Assembly: GCF_003063415.1 (NCBI RefSeq)
Contig: NZ_NESK01000006.1
Location: 1 to 64,000, forward strand
DNA: 64,000 nt
Source of the DNA: Limnohabitans sp. 2KL-17
GTDB lineage: Bacteria > Pseudomonadota > Gammaproteobacteria > Burkholderiales > Burkholderiaceae_C
Reading direction: 5' to 3'
Below are positions 27,985 to 37,423 of this stretch, piece by piece. The first letter of the stretch is position 1, and every line of letters begins with the position of its first letter. The translations under genes were made by a program, and so were the position numbers. The notes under the pieces were generated by a model. It ran no database searches, had not been told where the DNA came from, and saw nothing but the letters and a program-made list of their open reading frames with translations.

Positions 27985-28884
27985 TTACGCCTGCCGCAAA
28001 TACAAACGCGCCGCTGTTTTGACGGCCTGTGTCAGGCGCTGGGCTGAAGGGGCTTCTCGGACCCAGTGTTGCCAGTAAAGGGCCACATCCACCGCGGCAC
28101 CGGGCAACAGCTCTTGCAGGCCCGGACGTTGGGCCAGGAACTGCTCGGGCACCATGCCCCAGCCCAAGCCCAGCTCGATCGCCGTCTCAAAGGCCTCGAC
28201 AGCCGGGGCAAAGTGGCGTGGGTAGTTGGGTTGCTTGAGTCCGAAGTGCTGGACCAAAAAAGCATCTTGCAATGCATCCTTGCGGTTAAAAATGACCGCT
28301 GGCTGCGCCAGCAGTTTGTGCGGCGACACCGCACCGCTCGGGGTCAGGCAACGCTTGGCCAAGGCGGGCGCGGCCACGCAGCGGTAACGCATGATGCCAA
28401 GAGGCTCGGCCACACAGCCACGCATGGGTTTGGCCAGCGTACTCACACAGCCGATCACATCGCCGCTTTTGAGAGCATCGTGCGTGTGGTCCTGGTCATC
28501 GATCAGGATTTCGAGCAGCAAGCGGTGGCGCTGCAGCATGGGCGCCACACCCGGCAAGAACCAACTGGCGACCGAATCGGCGTTGACAGCCACGCTCAGT
28601 GATTGCCAGCGCGGAGCTGATCGCGCCGAGGTGCCTTGCAAACCGCCCAACAGGTCGGCTTCCATCATGCGCAGCTGTTTGACATGGGCCAACAAGGCCT
28701 GCCCGGCCGGTGTGGCCCGCACTTGCTTGCCGCGCACCAGCAAACGCCGGCCCAACACCTCTTCCAAGGCCTTGATGCGCAGCGACACCGCCGCCAAGCT
28801 GAGCGACAGGGACTGCGCAGCCGCGCCAAAGCTGCCGTGTTCGAGCACGGCGGTCAGGGCTTCGAGTTGGCGGGCGTCGAGCAT
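27985..28884 (-). CDS. argP: ArgP/LysG-family LysR regulator
   Basis: 299 residues. The HTH at the N-terminus (ARQLEALTAVLEHGSFGAAA, LSLAAVSLRIKALEEVLG) and the effector domain match ArgP. The divergent gene at 29030 is its classic target, an ArgO/LysE exporter. ArgP activates that exporter when arginine or lysine (or lysine-containing peptides) accumulate. The ATG at 28884 abuts an AT-rich operator region. Confidence 0.88.
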   Translation of the reverse strand: MLDARQLEALTAVLEHGSFGAAAQSLSLSLAAVSLRIKALEEVLGRRLLVRGKQVRATPAGQALLAHVKQLRMMEADLLGGLQGTSARSAPRWQSLSVAVNADSVASWFLPGVAPMLQRHRLLLEILIDDQDHTHDALKSGDVIGCVSTLAKPMRGCVAEPLGIMRYRCVAAPALAKRCLTPSGAVSPHKLLAQPAVIFNRKDALQDAFLVQHFGLKQPNYPRHFAPAVEAFETAIELGLGWGMVPEQFLAQRPGLQELLPGAAVDVALYWQHWVREAPSAQRLTQAVKTAARLYLRQA

Positions 28885-28889
28885 GATTT

Positions 28890-28928
28890 AGTTAAAAATA
28901 AATTAAGCGATAGCATTTTAATTTAACT
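28890..28928. promoter_or_regulatory. AT-rich ArgP control region
   Basis: Inverted repeat AGTTAAA...TTTAACT with a 25-base AT-rich spacer, immediately upstream of argP and about 100 bases upstream of argO. Its position and composition fit an ArgP binding site. Confidence 0.5.
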
Positions 28929-29029
28929 GAGTTTAAACATAACCGGTTTGCCAGCACACTCACGGCCAGTCATCGACCCGCCTGCATGTCCAATCTTCAG
29001 GGCGGCCAACCCCAGTCCCGGAGATCTCC

Positions 29030-29701
29030 ATGGTCATACACCTTTCCACTTTCACCGCCGGCATGGTGCTGAGCATCTCGCTGATCATGGCCATCGGCCC
29101 GCAAAACGCACATGTGCTGCGCATGGGCCTGCAGCGCCAACACCTTTGGCTGACCGTGGCCATTTGCGCTGTCGCCGATGCAGGGATGATCGGTTTGGGC
29201 GTGCTGGGCCTGGCGCAGTTGGGCGGCCTGTCCGACAAACTACATGGCGCACTGTTGGGCGCAGGCATGCTGTTTTTGATGGTCTACGGTTGGCAGGCTT
29301 TTCAAAGGTTTTTACGTTCACCTGTTTTGGCTCTGGACTTGCCTGCGAGCGACAAGGGCAACGAGACCCCGCACGCATCGACCACCGCACAGCCAAACCC
29401 CTTGGCCATCACACGCCGGCAAGCCGTGGGATCAGCCCTGGCGTTTTCCTGGCTCAACCCACATGCTTGGCTGGACACGGCGGTGTTGATCGGCACCGCC
29501 TCGCTGGCCTATGGACAAGGCAGCACGGCTTTTGGCTTGGGTGCGGCAGCAGGGTCTGTGCTCTGGTTTTCGGTGCTGGGCGCAGCCGCCTTTTGGCTGG
29601 GCCGTCGCCTGCATTCCCAGCACATCTGGCGCGCGCTCGATGGCGCTGTGGCGCTGATGATGTGGGGCACGGCCCTGCTGCTGGGATTCAGTTTGGTTTG
29701 A
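29030..29701 (+). CDS. argO: LysE/ArgO-family basic amino acid exporter
   Basis: 223 residues with about six membrane helices. The family signature MAIGPQNAHVLRMGLQ is at about 21-36, and FSWLNPHAWLDTAVLIG is the second conserved stretch. It exports arginine and/or lysine. GGAG lies 6 bases before the ATG. A polar loop of about 35 residues between the halves (DLPASDKGNETPHAST) is longer than usual. It is divergent from argP. Confidence 0.9.
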   Translation: MVIHLSTFTAGMVLSISLIMAIGPQNAHVLRMGLQRQHLWLTVAICAVADAGMIGLGVLGLAQLGGLSDKLHGALLGAGMLFLMVYGWQAFQRFLRSPVLALDLPASDKGNETPHASTTAQPNPLAITRRQAVGSALAFSWLNPHAWLDTAVLIGTASLAYGQGSTAFGLGAAAGSVLWFSVLGAAAFWLGRRLHSQHIWRALDGAVALMMWGTALLLGFSLV

Positions 29702-29745
29702 GTGCAGTACTTTGGCAACCCAGCGTTACCCGACTGTTCAACAGT

Positions 29746-30591
29746 TCAGCGCGTCAACCAGCGCCGCGCCGCAAAGCTGAGCGCGTCCACGCAAACCACC
29801 ATCAGCAGCATGGCGGCCAAAATCGTGGCGGTTTTGTTCATGTGGAACAGGCCCATGTGAAACGACAGCAACTGGCCCAGCCCACCCGCGCCCACCACGC
29901 CCAGCACAGCGGCGGCACGGATGTTGTTTTCCCAGCGGTAAAGGGTGTAGCTCATGAGTTGCGGCAGCACCTGGGGCAAGGTGGCATAGGCGAACACGCG
30001 CAGCGGCCCCACACCCTGGGTGCGCAAGGCGTCGCCCGGCCCGGTCGGTACGTTTTCCATGGCCTCGGCAAACAAGCGGCCCAGCACCCCGCTGGTGTGC
30101 AGGGCCAGCGCCAATGTGCCCGCCATGGGCCCGAGTCCGGCCGAGATCAACAGCAAGGCCGCCCACACCAGCTCAGGAATGGCGCGCAAGGCATTGAGCA
30201 GCCAGCGTGTGGGGCTGCGCAGCCAGGCCGGGTCTTGGGTTGACAAGTGGCTGGCGGGTACGGCCAGCGCCAGACCCAGCACCGCCGCAATGGCCGTGCC
30301 CAACGCCGACATGGCCAGGGTTTCCCAAGCGGCCCAGGCCACCTTGTTGACGAACACAGGCGACAAGTCAGGTGGGAAAAATTCGGCCACGAAACGGCCC
30401 ATGCTGCGCGCCGCTTCTACCGATGCAAAAGCCGCCCAGTCCAGCTCCAGCGAGACAAAACTGGCGCCCACCAGCAACAGCAATGACGCCATGAACCAGC
30501 ATGCACGGCAGCGTGCATTGAACAGGGGCGGCGGCAATTTGTAAGGCGGGTTGGCCGCTTCGCGAAACGATGCCTGGCTCAGCGGCTTCAT
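29746..30591 (-). CDS. PhnE-like ABC permease, second copy
   Basis: 281 residues from MKPLSQASFREAAN; the start overlaps the stop of the upstream permease gene by ATGA. Membrane helices surround the permease EAA-type loop (SYTLYRWENNIRAAAVLGVVGAGGLGQ), the hallmark of PhnE-type proteins. It pairs with the other permease to form the channel. The family covers phosphonate, phosphite and putative selenate transporters; the nearby selenoneine genes favour a selenium oxyanion here. Confidence 0.87.
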   Translation of the reverse strand: MKPLSQASFREAANPPYKLPPPLFNARCRACWFMASLLLLVGASFVSLELDWAAFASVEAARSMGRFVAEFFPPDLSPVFVNKVAWAAWETLAMSALGTAIAAVLGLALAVPASHLSTQDPAWLRSPTRWLLNALRAIPELVWAALLLISAGLGPMAGTLALALHTSGVLGRLFAEAMENVPTGPGDALRTQGVGPLRVFAYATLPQVLPQLMSYTLYRWENNIRAAAVLGVVGAGGLGQLLSFHMGLFHMNKTATILAAMLLMVVCVDALSFAARRWLTR

Positions 30592-31466
30592 GCCAGCGCC
30601 TTTCTCAGCCAGGCGCTCACGCGGTCGGCCAGCGCCACCAGCGCAATGAACACCAGCAGCAAAGTCGCCACCTCGCCGCCGTTGAACATCTTCATCGAGT
30701 TGTCCAGTTGCTGCCCCAAGCCACCGGCGCCCACAAAGCCCAGCACCACGGAAGATCGGATGGCGCATTCCCAGCGGTACACCGTGTAAGAGGCCAGTTC
30801 GGCCGCGTGGCTGGGCAGCAGCGCATAAACAAAGGCTTGCAGGCGCCCGCTGCCGTTGCGCATCAGCGTCTGGGTGGCATGGCTCTCGCCGCTTTCCAGA
30901 ATCTCGGCATACACCTTGCCCAGCATGCCGCCATAGGTCAATGCAATGGCCAGCACGCCAGCGGTGGGCCCCAAGCCCACCACGCGCACAAACACCAGCG
31001 CCCAGATCAGTTCAGGAATGCTGCGCAGCACAATCAAGGCAGCCCGCACGCACCAGCGCAGCACAGCTGGCCAGCGGTCCATGCGGCCAGACAAGGCCGA
31101 CAAGGACAAAACCCGCGTGGCCAGCAAGCTCAAGGGCAGGGCCAGCAGCAGCGCCAGTGTGACGCCTGCGGTGGCCATGGCCACGGTGCGCCAGGTTTCG
31201 CGCACCACCATTTGCATGAATTCGGTGTTGTGCACCAGGGGCCAAAAGCTGGCCAAAAAGTCGGCCGTGACTTTGCGGTTCTCAGGCTCCCACAAGACCC
31301 ACAAACGAAACTCGGTGGCCACAGCCAGCGGCCACAAGAGGACCAGCGCCAAACCCAGCCAGAACACGCGCGATGCAAACGCCGGATCACGCGCCGGTGC
31401 AGCCATGCGGGGCCGGGATGGATCGGTTGAAGGCAGACGTGAAAGCTTGGCGGCCATATCGTTCAT
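30588..31466 (-). CDS. PhnE-like ABC permease, first copy
   Basis: 292 residues from the ATG at 31466 (GGTG six bases upstream; a GTG at 31475 also fits). SYTVYRWECAIRSSVVLGFVGAGGLGQ is the same EAA-type loop as in the second copy. The two permeases are clearly related but not identical, so they likely form a heterodimer. The gene lies between the ATPase and the second permease in a four-gene minus-strand operon. Confidence 0.87.
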   Translation of the reverse strand: MNDMAAKLSRLPSTDPSRPRMAAPARDPAFASRVFWLGLALVLLWPLAVATEFRLWVLWEPENRKVTADFLASFWPLVHNTEFMQMVVRETWRTVAMATAGVTLALLLALPLSLLATRVLSLSALSGRMDRWPAVLRWCVRAALIVLRSIPELIWALVFVRVVGLGPTAGVLAIALTYGGMLGKVYAEILESGESHATQTLMRNGSGRLQAFVYALLPSHAAELASYTVYRWECAIRSSVVLGFVGAGGLGQQLDNSMKMFNGGEVATLLLVFIALVALADRVSAWLRKALA

Positions 31467-31496
31467 GTGAAACACCGGGCTCGGGTGATGGCCGCA

Positions 31497-32351
31497 TCAG
31501 CGGCAGTGCATCACCACCGGCTTGGGGGCATCCATGGCCGTGTCATCGTGCGCACCAGGCAGCGCTTCGCCAGGCAGCGCTTCGCCACGCAACTCGTGCT
31601 CATGATGAGCGTACAGATGCGCCAAGCGTTCTGGACTGACCTGCCCGGCCGGCAAGTCAAACACCATTTTTCCATCACGCAAGCCGATGATGCGTGGGAA
31701 GTGCGCCAGCGCCATGTCCACCTGATGCAGCGTGGCCACCAGCGTGACTTTGCGCTCAGCCGCCAAGCCTACCAATGCGGCCATCGCCATGCGGGAGCGC
31801 ATCGGGTCGAGCGCCGACAGGGGCTCGTCGATCAACCACAAAGTCGCCGGGGCCAACAGGGCGCGGGCCAGGCCCACGCGTTGGCGTTCACCGCCCGACA
31901 GGCGGTCCACACGCTCGAACAGCTTGTCCCCCAGATCAAAATGCGCCAAGGCCTCAAAGGCAGCCGGAATATCGGTCGGGTAGAACAGCGAACGCAAACT
32001 GGCCAACAGCCCCATAGCGGGCAAACGCCCGGCAAGCACCGAGGTCACCACGCGTTGGCGCGGCGGCAGCGGCGGCACTTGGGGCGCCAAAAAAAGTTGC
32101 CCCCGAAGATGGCGCAAGGAATTGGCAGGCAGGCGCCAGGGGTCTTGGCCTCCCAGTTGCAAGTCGCCTCGCGTCGGCGGCTGGGCGCAGGCCAACACCT
32201 GCAACAAGGTGGTCTTGCCCGCCCCCGATGGGCCAATCACGGCCACCTGCTCACCTGCAGACACCTTCAGGTTCAACCCGCGCAAGGCCGCAGGGGCCCC
32301 AGAACGCGCTGCCGGGTGGCGGGCTTCGAGGGCCTGAAGGTCGATGTTCAC
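31497..32351 (-). CDS. PhnC-like ABC transporter ATPase
   Basis: 284 residues. Walker A GPSGAGKTT (about 40-48), signature LSGGERQRVG and Walker B LIDEPLSALDP are intact. A short direct duplication near the C-terminus gives GEALPGEALPG. The start is GTG at 32351. It energises the PhnE pair. The binding-protein gene precedes it by 18 bases. Confidence 0.88.
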   Translation of the reverse strand: MNIDLQALEARHPAARSGAPAALRGLNLKVSAGEQVAVIGPSGAGKTTLLQVLACAQPPTRGDLQLGGQDPWRLPANSLRHLRGQLFLAPQVPPLPPRQRVVTSVLAGRLPAMGLLASLRSLFYPTDIPAAFEALAHFDLGDKLFERVDRLSGGERQRVGLARALLAPATLWLIDEPLSALDPMRSRMAMAALVGLAAERKVTLVATLHQVDMALAHFPRIIGLRDGKMVFDLPAGQVSPERLAHLYAHHEHELRGEALPGEALPGAHDDTAMDAPKPVVMHCR

Positions 32352-32369
32352 AGCGAAAACGCCAAGGCT

Positions 32370-33239
32370 TTACAACAAGCCCGCGCTGCGTGCCGCCGAT
32401 TCCAGACCCTTGTAGTTTTCAGGCGTGGTGGGCACGTAGCGGGTGGCGCGATTGAGCTTCAGGATTTCAGCATGCTCGGGGTTGGCCGGGTTCAGCGCCA
32501 GCAGGGCAGCCTTGATTTTTTCGCGCATGTCCGAGGGCATGTCTGCATGCACCGACCAGTTGTAATTGAAATACGGTGCGGTGGTGAAAAACACATTCAC
32601 CGATTGCGTGTCGACCTTGTTGTCGGCAACAAACTTTTTCCAAACCGTGATGTCCAGCGCAGCCGCATCGACTTTGCCACTGACCACCGAGGCAATGGTC
32701 GCATCATGGGCGCCGCTGTAGGCGATGCGTTTGAAGTCTTTTTCAGGGTCAATGCCCGCTTGCAGCAAAAAGCTGCGCGGCATCAGGTGGCCAGAGGTGC
32801 TGCTTTGGGAACCAAAGGAAACCTGTTTGCCTTTCATGTCCGCCAGGCTCTTGATGCCAGAGTTGGTTTTGGCAATGAACACCGACTGAAAGCGCGTGTC
32901 TTCTTCGCGCTGTGCCAGGGGCACGATCTTGCCGCCCGAACGGATATTTGCCTGCACAAAAGTGAAGCCGCCAAACCAGACCACATCTACTTTTTTATTG
33001 ACAAGCGATTCCACGGCGGCGGGGTAATCGGTGACCGGCGTGAACAGGACCTTCATGCCCAATTGCTTTTCGAGGTAGTTGGCCAAAGGCGTGAACTTGC
33101 GCACTTGTTCGGTGGCGGCCTCTTCAGGAATGGTGGTGACACGCAGCGTGGTTTGGGCACTGGCTGCAAACGCAGCAGACAGCGCCAGCAGGCCCGTGAT
33201 GGCAAAGGGCAGAACCCTGGCAATAAAAGAAGTCAACAT
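32370..33239 (-). CDS. PhnD-like binding protein, putative selenate/selenium ABC transporter
   Basis: 289 residues with a signal peptide ending ASAQT. The PhnD fold is seen (ATEQVRKFTPLANYLEKQLG, VDVVWFGGFTFVQA, GSQSSTSGHLMPRSFL). Among PhnD relatives one subfamily (TIGR04553, annotated as putative selenate transporter) is found beside selD genes. The YLEKQLGMKVLF and WFGGFTFVQAN segments look like that group, but this is from memory. AGGAA precedes the ATG. It is divergent from egtD with 172 bases between, which supports a selenium role over phosphonate: no phosphonate catabolic gene is in sight. Confidence 0.8.
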   Translation of the reverse strand: MLTSFIARVLPFAITGLLALSAAFAASAQTTLRVTTIPEEAATEQVRKFTPLANYLEKQLGMKVLFTPVTDYPAAVESLVNKKVDVVWFGGFTFVQANIRSGGKIVPLAQREEDTRFQSVFIAKTNSGIKSLADMKGKQVSFGSQSSTSGHLMPRSFLLQAGIDPEKDFKRIAYSGAHDATIASVVSGKVDAAALDITVWKKFVADNKVDTQSVNVFFTTAPYFNYNWSVHADMPSDMREKIKAALLALNPANPEHAEILKLNRATRYVPTTPENYKGLESAARSAGLL

Positions 33240-33411
33240 CGAACAGTTCCTGTAAAAACAAACAACTTTGATTAAACCTCGAAATGCATCGGCACAAGCC
33301 CACAGGGGCTAAAAACAGACCCTGCAACAGGACATCATGCGCGCACTTTTAGCAGCGGAGGGCTTGTCGCCTCATGCCACAGGGGTGACTGCACTGGCTT
33401 ACCATGCTGGC

Positions 33412-34380
33412 ATGAGCGCACCCCAATTCCTTCAGATTTACCACCATGATGCCGACCATGTGGCGCAAGAACTCCTGCAAGGCCTGATGGCCCCTCAGGC
33501 CTTGACCTCGCCCAAATACCTTTACGACTCACTGGGCTCTCGCCTGTTCGAAGCCATCACCGAGTTGCCAGAGTACGACCTCACCCGAACCGAAGCCCGT
33601 GTGATGCAACAGCACTGCGCCGACATGGCCAGTCACCTGCCAGCTGACGCTTGCTGGATCGACCTGGGCGCAGGCAATTGCGAAAAAGCCTCGCACCTTT
33701 TGGGTCCGATGGCGGCAAGGCGCTATGTGGCGGTGGACATTTCGGTGGACTTTGTCCGTGCGGCCCTGGAAGGCCTGCAACGCCAACATCCAGGTTTGGC
33801 CATGATGGGTCTGGGCACCGATTTTTCAGGGGGTCTTCACTTGCCTGCCGACCTCAAACTGGACCCAACCCAGCCCCGCGTGCTGTTTTATCCTGGCTCA
33901 AGCATCGGCAACTTCACACCCGATCAGGCTGTGGGTTTTTTACGAAGCCTGCACACTGCGTGCGGCACGGCCAGGCACAGCGGTTTGCTCATCGGGGTAG
34001 ACTTGGTGAAAGATGTGGCCGAACTCGAAGCCGCCTATGACGATGCTCTTGGCGTGACGGCAGCCTTCAACCTGAACTTGCTCTTGCACATCAACCGGCT
34101 GGTGGGCAGTAACTTTGCAGTGCGCGACTGGCGCCACTTGTCCCGCTTCAATGCCGAACGATCGCGCGTGGAAATGCACCTGCAAGCCCGCCAGGCCCTG
34201 CGGGTGCAATGGCCGGGTGGTGAACGCCTTTTTGAAGCCGGGGAAACCATCCACACCGAAAACGCCTGCAAATGGGCGCTGCCTGGCTTTGACGCCTTGC
34301 TGCGCGAGGCAGGCTTCACGGCCACCCGGGCATGGACAGACCCGGCCACACGCTTTGCCGTGTTCTGGGCAAGCGCCTGA
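33412..34380 (+). CDS. egtD: L-histidine N-alpha-methyltransferase (hercynine synthase)
   Basis: 322 residues from MSAPQFLQIYHHDADH. Landmarks are SPKYLYDSLGSRLFEAITELPEYDLTR (substrate region, read in parts), the SAM motif WIDLGAGNCEKASHLL, and FYPGSSIGNFTPDQA. EgtD trimethylates histidine to hercynine, the backbone for ergothioneine and selenoneine. An ATG at 33337 with AGGA nearby would add 25 residues that look unlike the family, so the start is uncertain. With senA-senC downstream it completes the hercynine branch. Confidence 0.92.
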   Translation: MSAPQFLQIYHHDADHVAQELLQGLMAPQALTSPKYLYDSLGSRLFEAITELPEYDLTRTEARVMQQHCADMASHLPADACWIDLGAGNCEKASHLLGPMAARRYVAVDISVDFVRAALEGLQRQHPGLAMMGLGTDFSGGLHLPADLKLDPTQPRVLFYPGSSIGNFTPDQAVGFLRSLHTACGTARHSGLLIGVDLVKDVAELEAAYDDALGVTAAFNLNLLLHINRLVGSNFAVRDWRHLSRFNAERSRVEMHLQARQALRVQWPGGERLFEAGETIHTENACKWALPGFDALLREAGFTATRAWTDPATRFAVFWASA

Positions 34381-34479
34381 GCTTGTCGCCCATTTGATTG
34401 GGCTGCCATGCAAGCCTGCCCATAATGAATTGGCCCCAGCGCTCATGCTGTGTGCAGATGCATCTACCAGGAGACTTGC

Positions 34480-35247
34480 ATGTTGAACGATCTGAAAGAC
34501 AAAGTGGTTTTGATCACCGGCTCCAGCACCGGCATCGGGGCCGCGGCCGCAGTGGCTTTTGGCAAGCTGGGCGCACGCGTTGCGGTGCACTACAACAGCA
34601 GCAAGGGGCCAGCCGAAGAGGTGCTCCAAGCGGTCAAGGCCACGGGCGCACAGGCCGTGTTGCTGCAAGGCGATGTGCTGGAAACCGCCCAATGCAAGCG
34701 TCTTGTCGACGAGACCGTGAAAGCATTCGGGCGCATCGACATCCTGATCAACAACGCGGGTGCGCTGGTCAAGCGTGTGCCCATTGAAGAGATCACCGAC
34801 GAGCTTTTTGACAACGTGGTGCACCTGAACGTGCGCTCGGCCATGATGTGCACAGCCGCAGCGGTGGCCGCCATGCGCAAGCAAGGCCAGGGCGGCGCCA
34901 TCATCAATGTCACCTCGGTGGCCGCAAGGCATGGTGGCGCAGCAGGCGCTTCACTGTATGCCGGCTCCAAAGGCTTCGTCTCGACCATGACCAAAGGTCT
35001 GGCCAAAGAACTGGTCAAAGACAAGATTCGTGTCAATGCGGTGTCGCCTGGCGTCATCACCACGCCGTTTCATGAACGCTTTTCGACACCCCAAATGCTG
35101 GAAGGCTTCAAGGCCACGATCCCCATGAACCGACTGGGCACTGCCGAGGAATGTGCGGGAGCTTTTGTGTACTTGGCTTCCGAGCAAATGTCGGGTTATG
35201 TGACTGGGCAAATCATCGACATTAACGGTGGGCAGTACATGCCCTGA
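34480..35247 (+). CDS. SDR-family oxidoreductase
   Basis: 255 residues. Cofactor motif VVLITGSSTGIGAAAAVAF (about 8-26), NNAGALVKRVP, and the catalytic set N, S (NVTSVAARHGG), Y-x3-K (YAGSKG) followed by NAVSPGVITTPFHE. A classical NAD(P)-dependent short-chain dehydrogenase, close to the FabG-like type. CCAGGAG before the ATG is a strong ribosome site. It starts 99 bases after egtD and converges with the dioxygenase gene 4 bases after its stop. It probably belongs with the TRAP/dioxygenase block rather than with selenium. Confidence 0.87.
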   Translation: MLNDLKDKVVLITGSSTGIGAAAAVAFGKLGARVAVHYNSSKGPAEEVLQAVKATGAQAVLLQGDVLETAQCKRLVDETVKAFGRIDILINNAGALVKRVPIEEITDELFDNVVHLNVRSAMMCTAAAVAAMRKQGQGGAIINVTSVAARHGGAAGASLYAGSKGFVSTMTKGLAKELVKDKIRVNAVSPGVITTPFHERFSTPQMLEGFKATIPMNRLGTAEECAGAFVYLASEQMSGYVTGQIIDINGGQYMP

Positions 35248-35251
35248 GTCT

Positions 35252-36100
35252 CTAGTGCCCTGATGGATAGAGCACCGTCACGCGCCACAAGCTGCGTGGC
35301 CGCGTCAGATCGATCAGGGGCGCGCTGTGCAGCAGCAAGGCGTTGTCCCAGACGATGACGTCGCCATTTTCATAATTGTTCGTATAGCAATATTTGTCTT
35401 GTGTGGCGTGCGCCGCCAGTTCACGCAACAGGTCCAGCGCCTCTTCGTCGTCCATGCCCTCGATGCCGAAAGAACTGCCGCTCACGGCATACAAAGTGGG
35501 CTGGCCGCTGAACGGGTGCTTTTTGACCAGCGGATGATGCACCCAGTTGACCCTTTTGGCTTGGTCCGGGTTGAGCACCGAGGCCACGCTCCTGGAATGA
35601 TGGTCCAAGTCATCGCGGTTGCCATAGTGGTGCTTCACCACCAGGCCCTGAATTTTTTCCTGCATGCTGCGCAGCAAGTCGGCATAGGCTTTGGCCTGGT
35701 TGGCAAAGGTCGTGCCATTGGGGGAATCAGGCACGTCTTGTGCGTGCAAGATGGTGCAGCGCGCCACATCTTCCAAGTAAGAGTAGTCGGTGTGGAAATA
35801 GGTGCCAGCATCCACCAGCCCGGTGGGTTTGCCATCTTTGAAAACATTGGACAGCATCAGGATGTTGGCATCTTCCGGGTGGTGGAAAGTGTCAATGACA
35901 TGGGGCGAAGGCCGGCCCCATTGCCTGGCAAAGCTGACCATCTGAGCGGGCGTGAGCGACTGGTTCTTCAGCACAATGAAGCCGTGGCGATGCAAGGCAT
36001 CGGCCAGCCATTGTCTTTGCCCCTCATCCAACGGATTCGCAAGATCCAAGCCCTGAACCTGGGCACCTAAAACATCACTCAAAGGCGTCAGTTGCTGCAT
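35252..36100 (-). CDS. TauD/TfdA-family Fe(II)/2-oxoglutarate dioxygenase
   Basis: 282 residues. The metal ligands H-x-D are in YFHTDYSYLED and the distal His in ALLLHSAPL, with the 2-oxoglutarate arginine following in DLTRPRSLWRVTVLY. Members hydroxylate taurine, chlorophenoxy acids, carnitine-like or other small acids. It is the last gene of the dctPQM-type operon, starting 3 bases after dctM, so its substrate is probably what the TRAP transporter imports. Confidence 0.88.
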   Translation of the reverse strand: MQQLTPLSDVLGAQVQGLDLANPLDEGQRQWLADALHRHGFIVLKNQSLTPAQMVSFARQWGRPSPHVIDTFHHPEDANILMLSNVFKDGKPTGLVDAGTYFHTDYSYLEDVARCTILHAQDVPDSPNGTTFANQAKAYADLLRSMQEKIQGLVVKHHYGNRDDLDHHSRSVASVLNPDQAKRVNWVHHPLVKKHPFSGQPTLYAVSGSSFGIEGMDDEEALDLLRELAAHATQDKYCYTNNYENGDVIVWDNALLLHSAPLIDLTRPRSLWRVTVLYPSGH

Positions 36101-36103
36101 GGC

Positions 36104-37423
36104 TCAATTGATCATTTCTGGTGAAAAAAGGCGCGGCAAGAACAAGGCAATTTCAGGGAACACGATGACCGCAAGAAGCACAAACAACATGGGAACCACC
36201 ATGATCATGGTGTCCTTCAAAGCAAAGCGCAGGGGCACTTTGGCCACAGCACACGAAATCATCAGGCACATGCCATAAGGCGGCGTGACCAAGCCAAAGG
36301 CCAAAGCCAAGATGCCCACAATGGCAAAGTGCACCGGGTGCATGCCGACCGATTGGGCCAAGGGCTGCAAGGTGGTGCCCACAATGATGATGGCAGGAAT
36401 GGCGTCCAAAAAGCAGCCCACCACCAGGAATGCAGCCGCAATGAACAAGCCGACGCCGATGACGCCCATGCCCCAAGTTTGCACGTTGGACAACAAGGCC
36501 TTGGGGATTTGGTAATAAGCCAGCAACCAACCAAAAACCGAGGCTGTGCCCACGCAAAACAGCGCAACTGCCGACAGCTTGCCTGAATCCAGCACAGCCG
36601 CAATGAATTGCTTGAACCCCATCTCACGGTAGAAAAACAGCGACAAGCCCGCTGCATACAACACGGCTGCGGCAGCAGACTCGGTTGCCGTGAACCAGCC
36701 CAGCAAAATACCGCCCACAATGATCACCGGCGTCATCAATGCGGGTATGGCGACACCCGCCGACTTGACCAATTCAGCCATATCGGCGCGAGGATAGACC
36801 GGGTAGTTGCGCCTGACCGCGTAGGCGTGCACCGTGGCCATTTGGGCCAAGCCCAGCAGCAACCCCGGCACGATACCCGCCAGGTACATGGCGCCAATAG
36901 AAGTTGAAATCACGCCGCCCCACACCACCATCAAAATGGAGGGTGGAATGATCACTGCCAGCACGGCAGAAACTGCCGTCACGGCAATCGAGAACGACAG
37001 GTCATACCCCTCCTTGACCTGTGCCTCAATGAACAACTTTCCTTGCCCGGCAGCATCGGCACTGGCAGAACCTGAAATGCCTGCAAAAAAAACAGACAGC
37101 AGCACATTGATCTGAGCCAGGCCACCCGGGAAATGGCCCACCAGCGCCCTGGACAAGCGCATTATTCGCTCGGTAATCCCCCCCGCATTCATGAGGTTTG
37201 CAGTCAACAAAAAGAAGGGGACCGCCAACAAAATAAAGGAGTTGTAGGTCTTGAATGTTTCATTGAACAAGACCATGGGTGAGAGCCTGGGCTCAAGCAC
37301 CAAAACCGGCAACGACGCCAGGCCCAGTGCAAAGGCCACCGGGACCCTGATGGCCAATAACAAGAAAAAACAACCGAAGAGAACGAGTGCTGCCTCGCTT
37401 GGGGAAAACAATGCAGAGCTCAA
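36104..37423 (-). CDS. TRAP transporter large permease (DctM-type)
   Basis: 439 residues with about twelve membrane helices. DctM features include LLAVPFFLLTANLMNAGGIT, GISGSASADAAGQG and FGLVTPPYGMCLMISCAV. It is the sodium-coupled transport subunit. Its ATG overlaps the dctQ stop (ATGA at 37420-37423), and the dioxygenase follows 3 bases after its own stop. Confidence 0.93.
   Translation of the reverse strand: MSSALFSPSEAALVLFGCFFLLLAIRVPVAFALGLASLPVLVLEPRLSPMVLFNETFKTYNSFILLAVPFFLLTANLMNAGGITERIMRLSRALVGHFPGGLAQINVLLSVFFAGISGSASADAAGQGKLFIEAQVKEGYDLSFSIAVTAVSAVLAVIIPPSILMVVWGGVISTSIGAMYLAGIVPGLLLGLAQMATVHAYAVRRNYPVYPRADMAELVKSAGVAIPALMTPVIIVGGILLGWFTATESAAAAVLYAAGLSLFFYREMGFKQFIAAVLDSGKLSAVALFCVGTASVFGWLLAYYQIPKALLSNVQTWGMGVIGVGLFIAAAFLVVGCFLDAIPAIIIVGTTLQPLAQSVGMHPVHFAIVGILALAFGLVTPPYGMCLMISCAVAKVPLRFALKDTMIMVVPMLFVLLAVIVFPEIALFLPRLFSPEMIN

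Noticed and set aside
29746-33239. Phosphonate uptake and breakdown locus
   Set aside because: Only transporter genes are present, with no phnG-M, phnX or phnY; selenium genes are the consistent neighbours.
31467-33275. Long plus-strand frame of 602 codons
   Set aside because: It is antisense to the PhnC/PhnD-like genes, has no family character and reflects high-GC codon bias.
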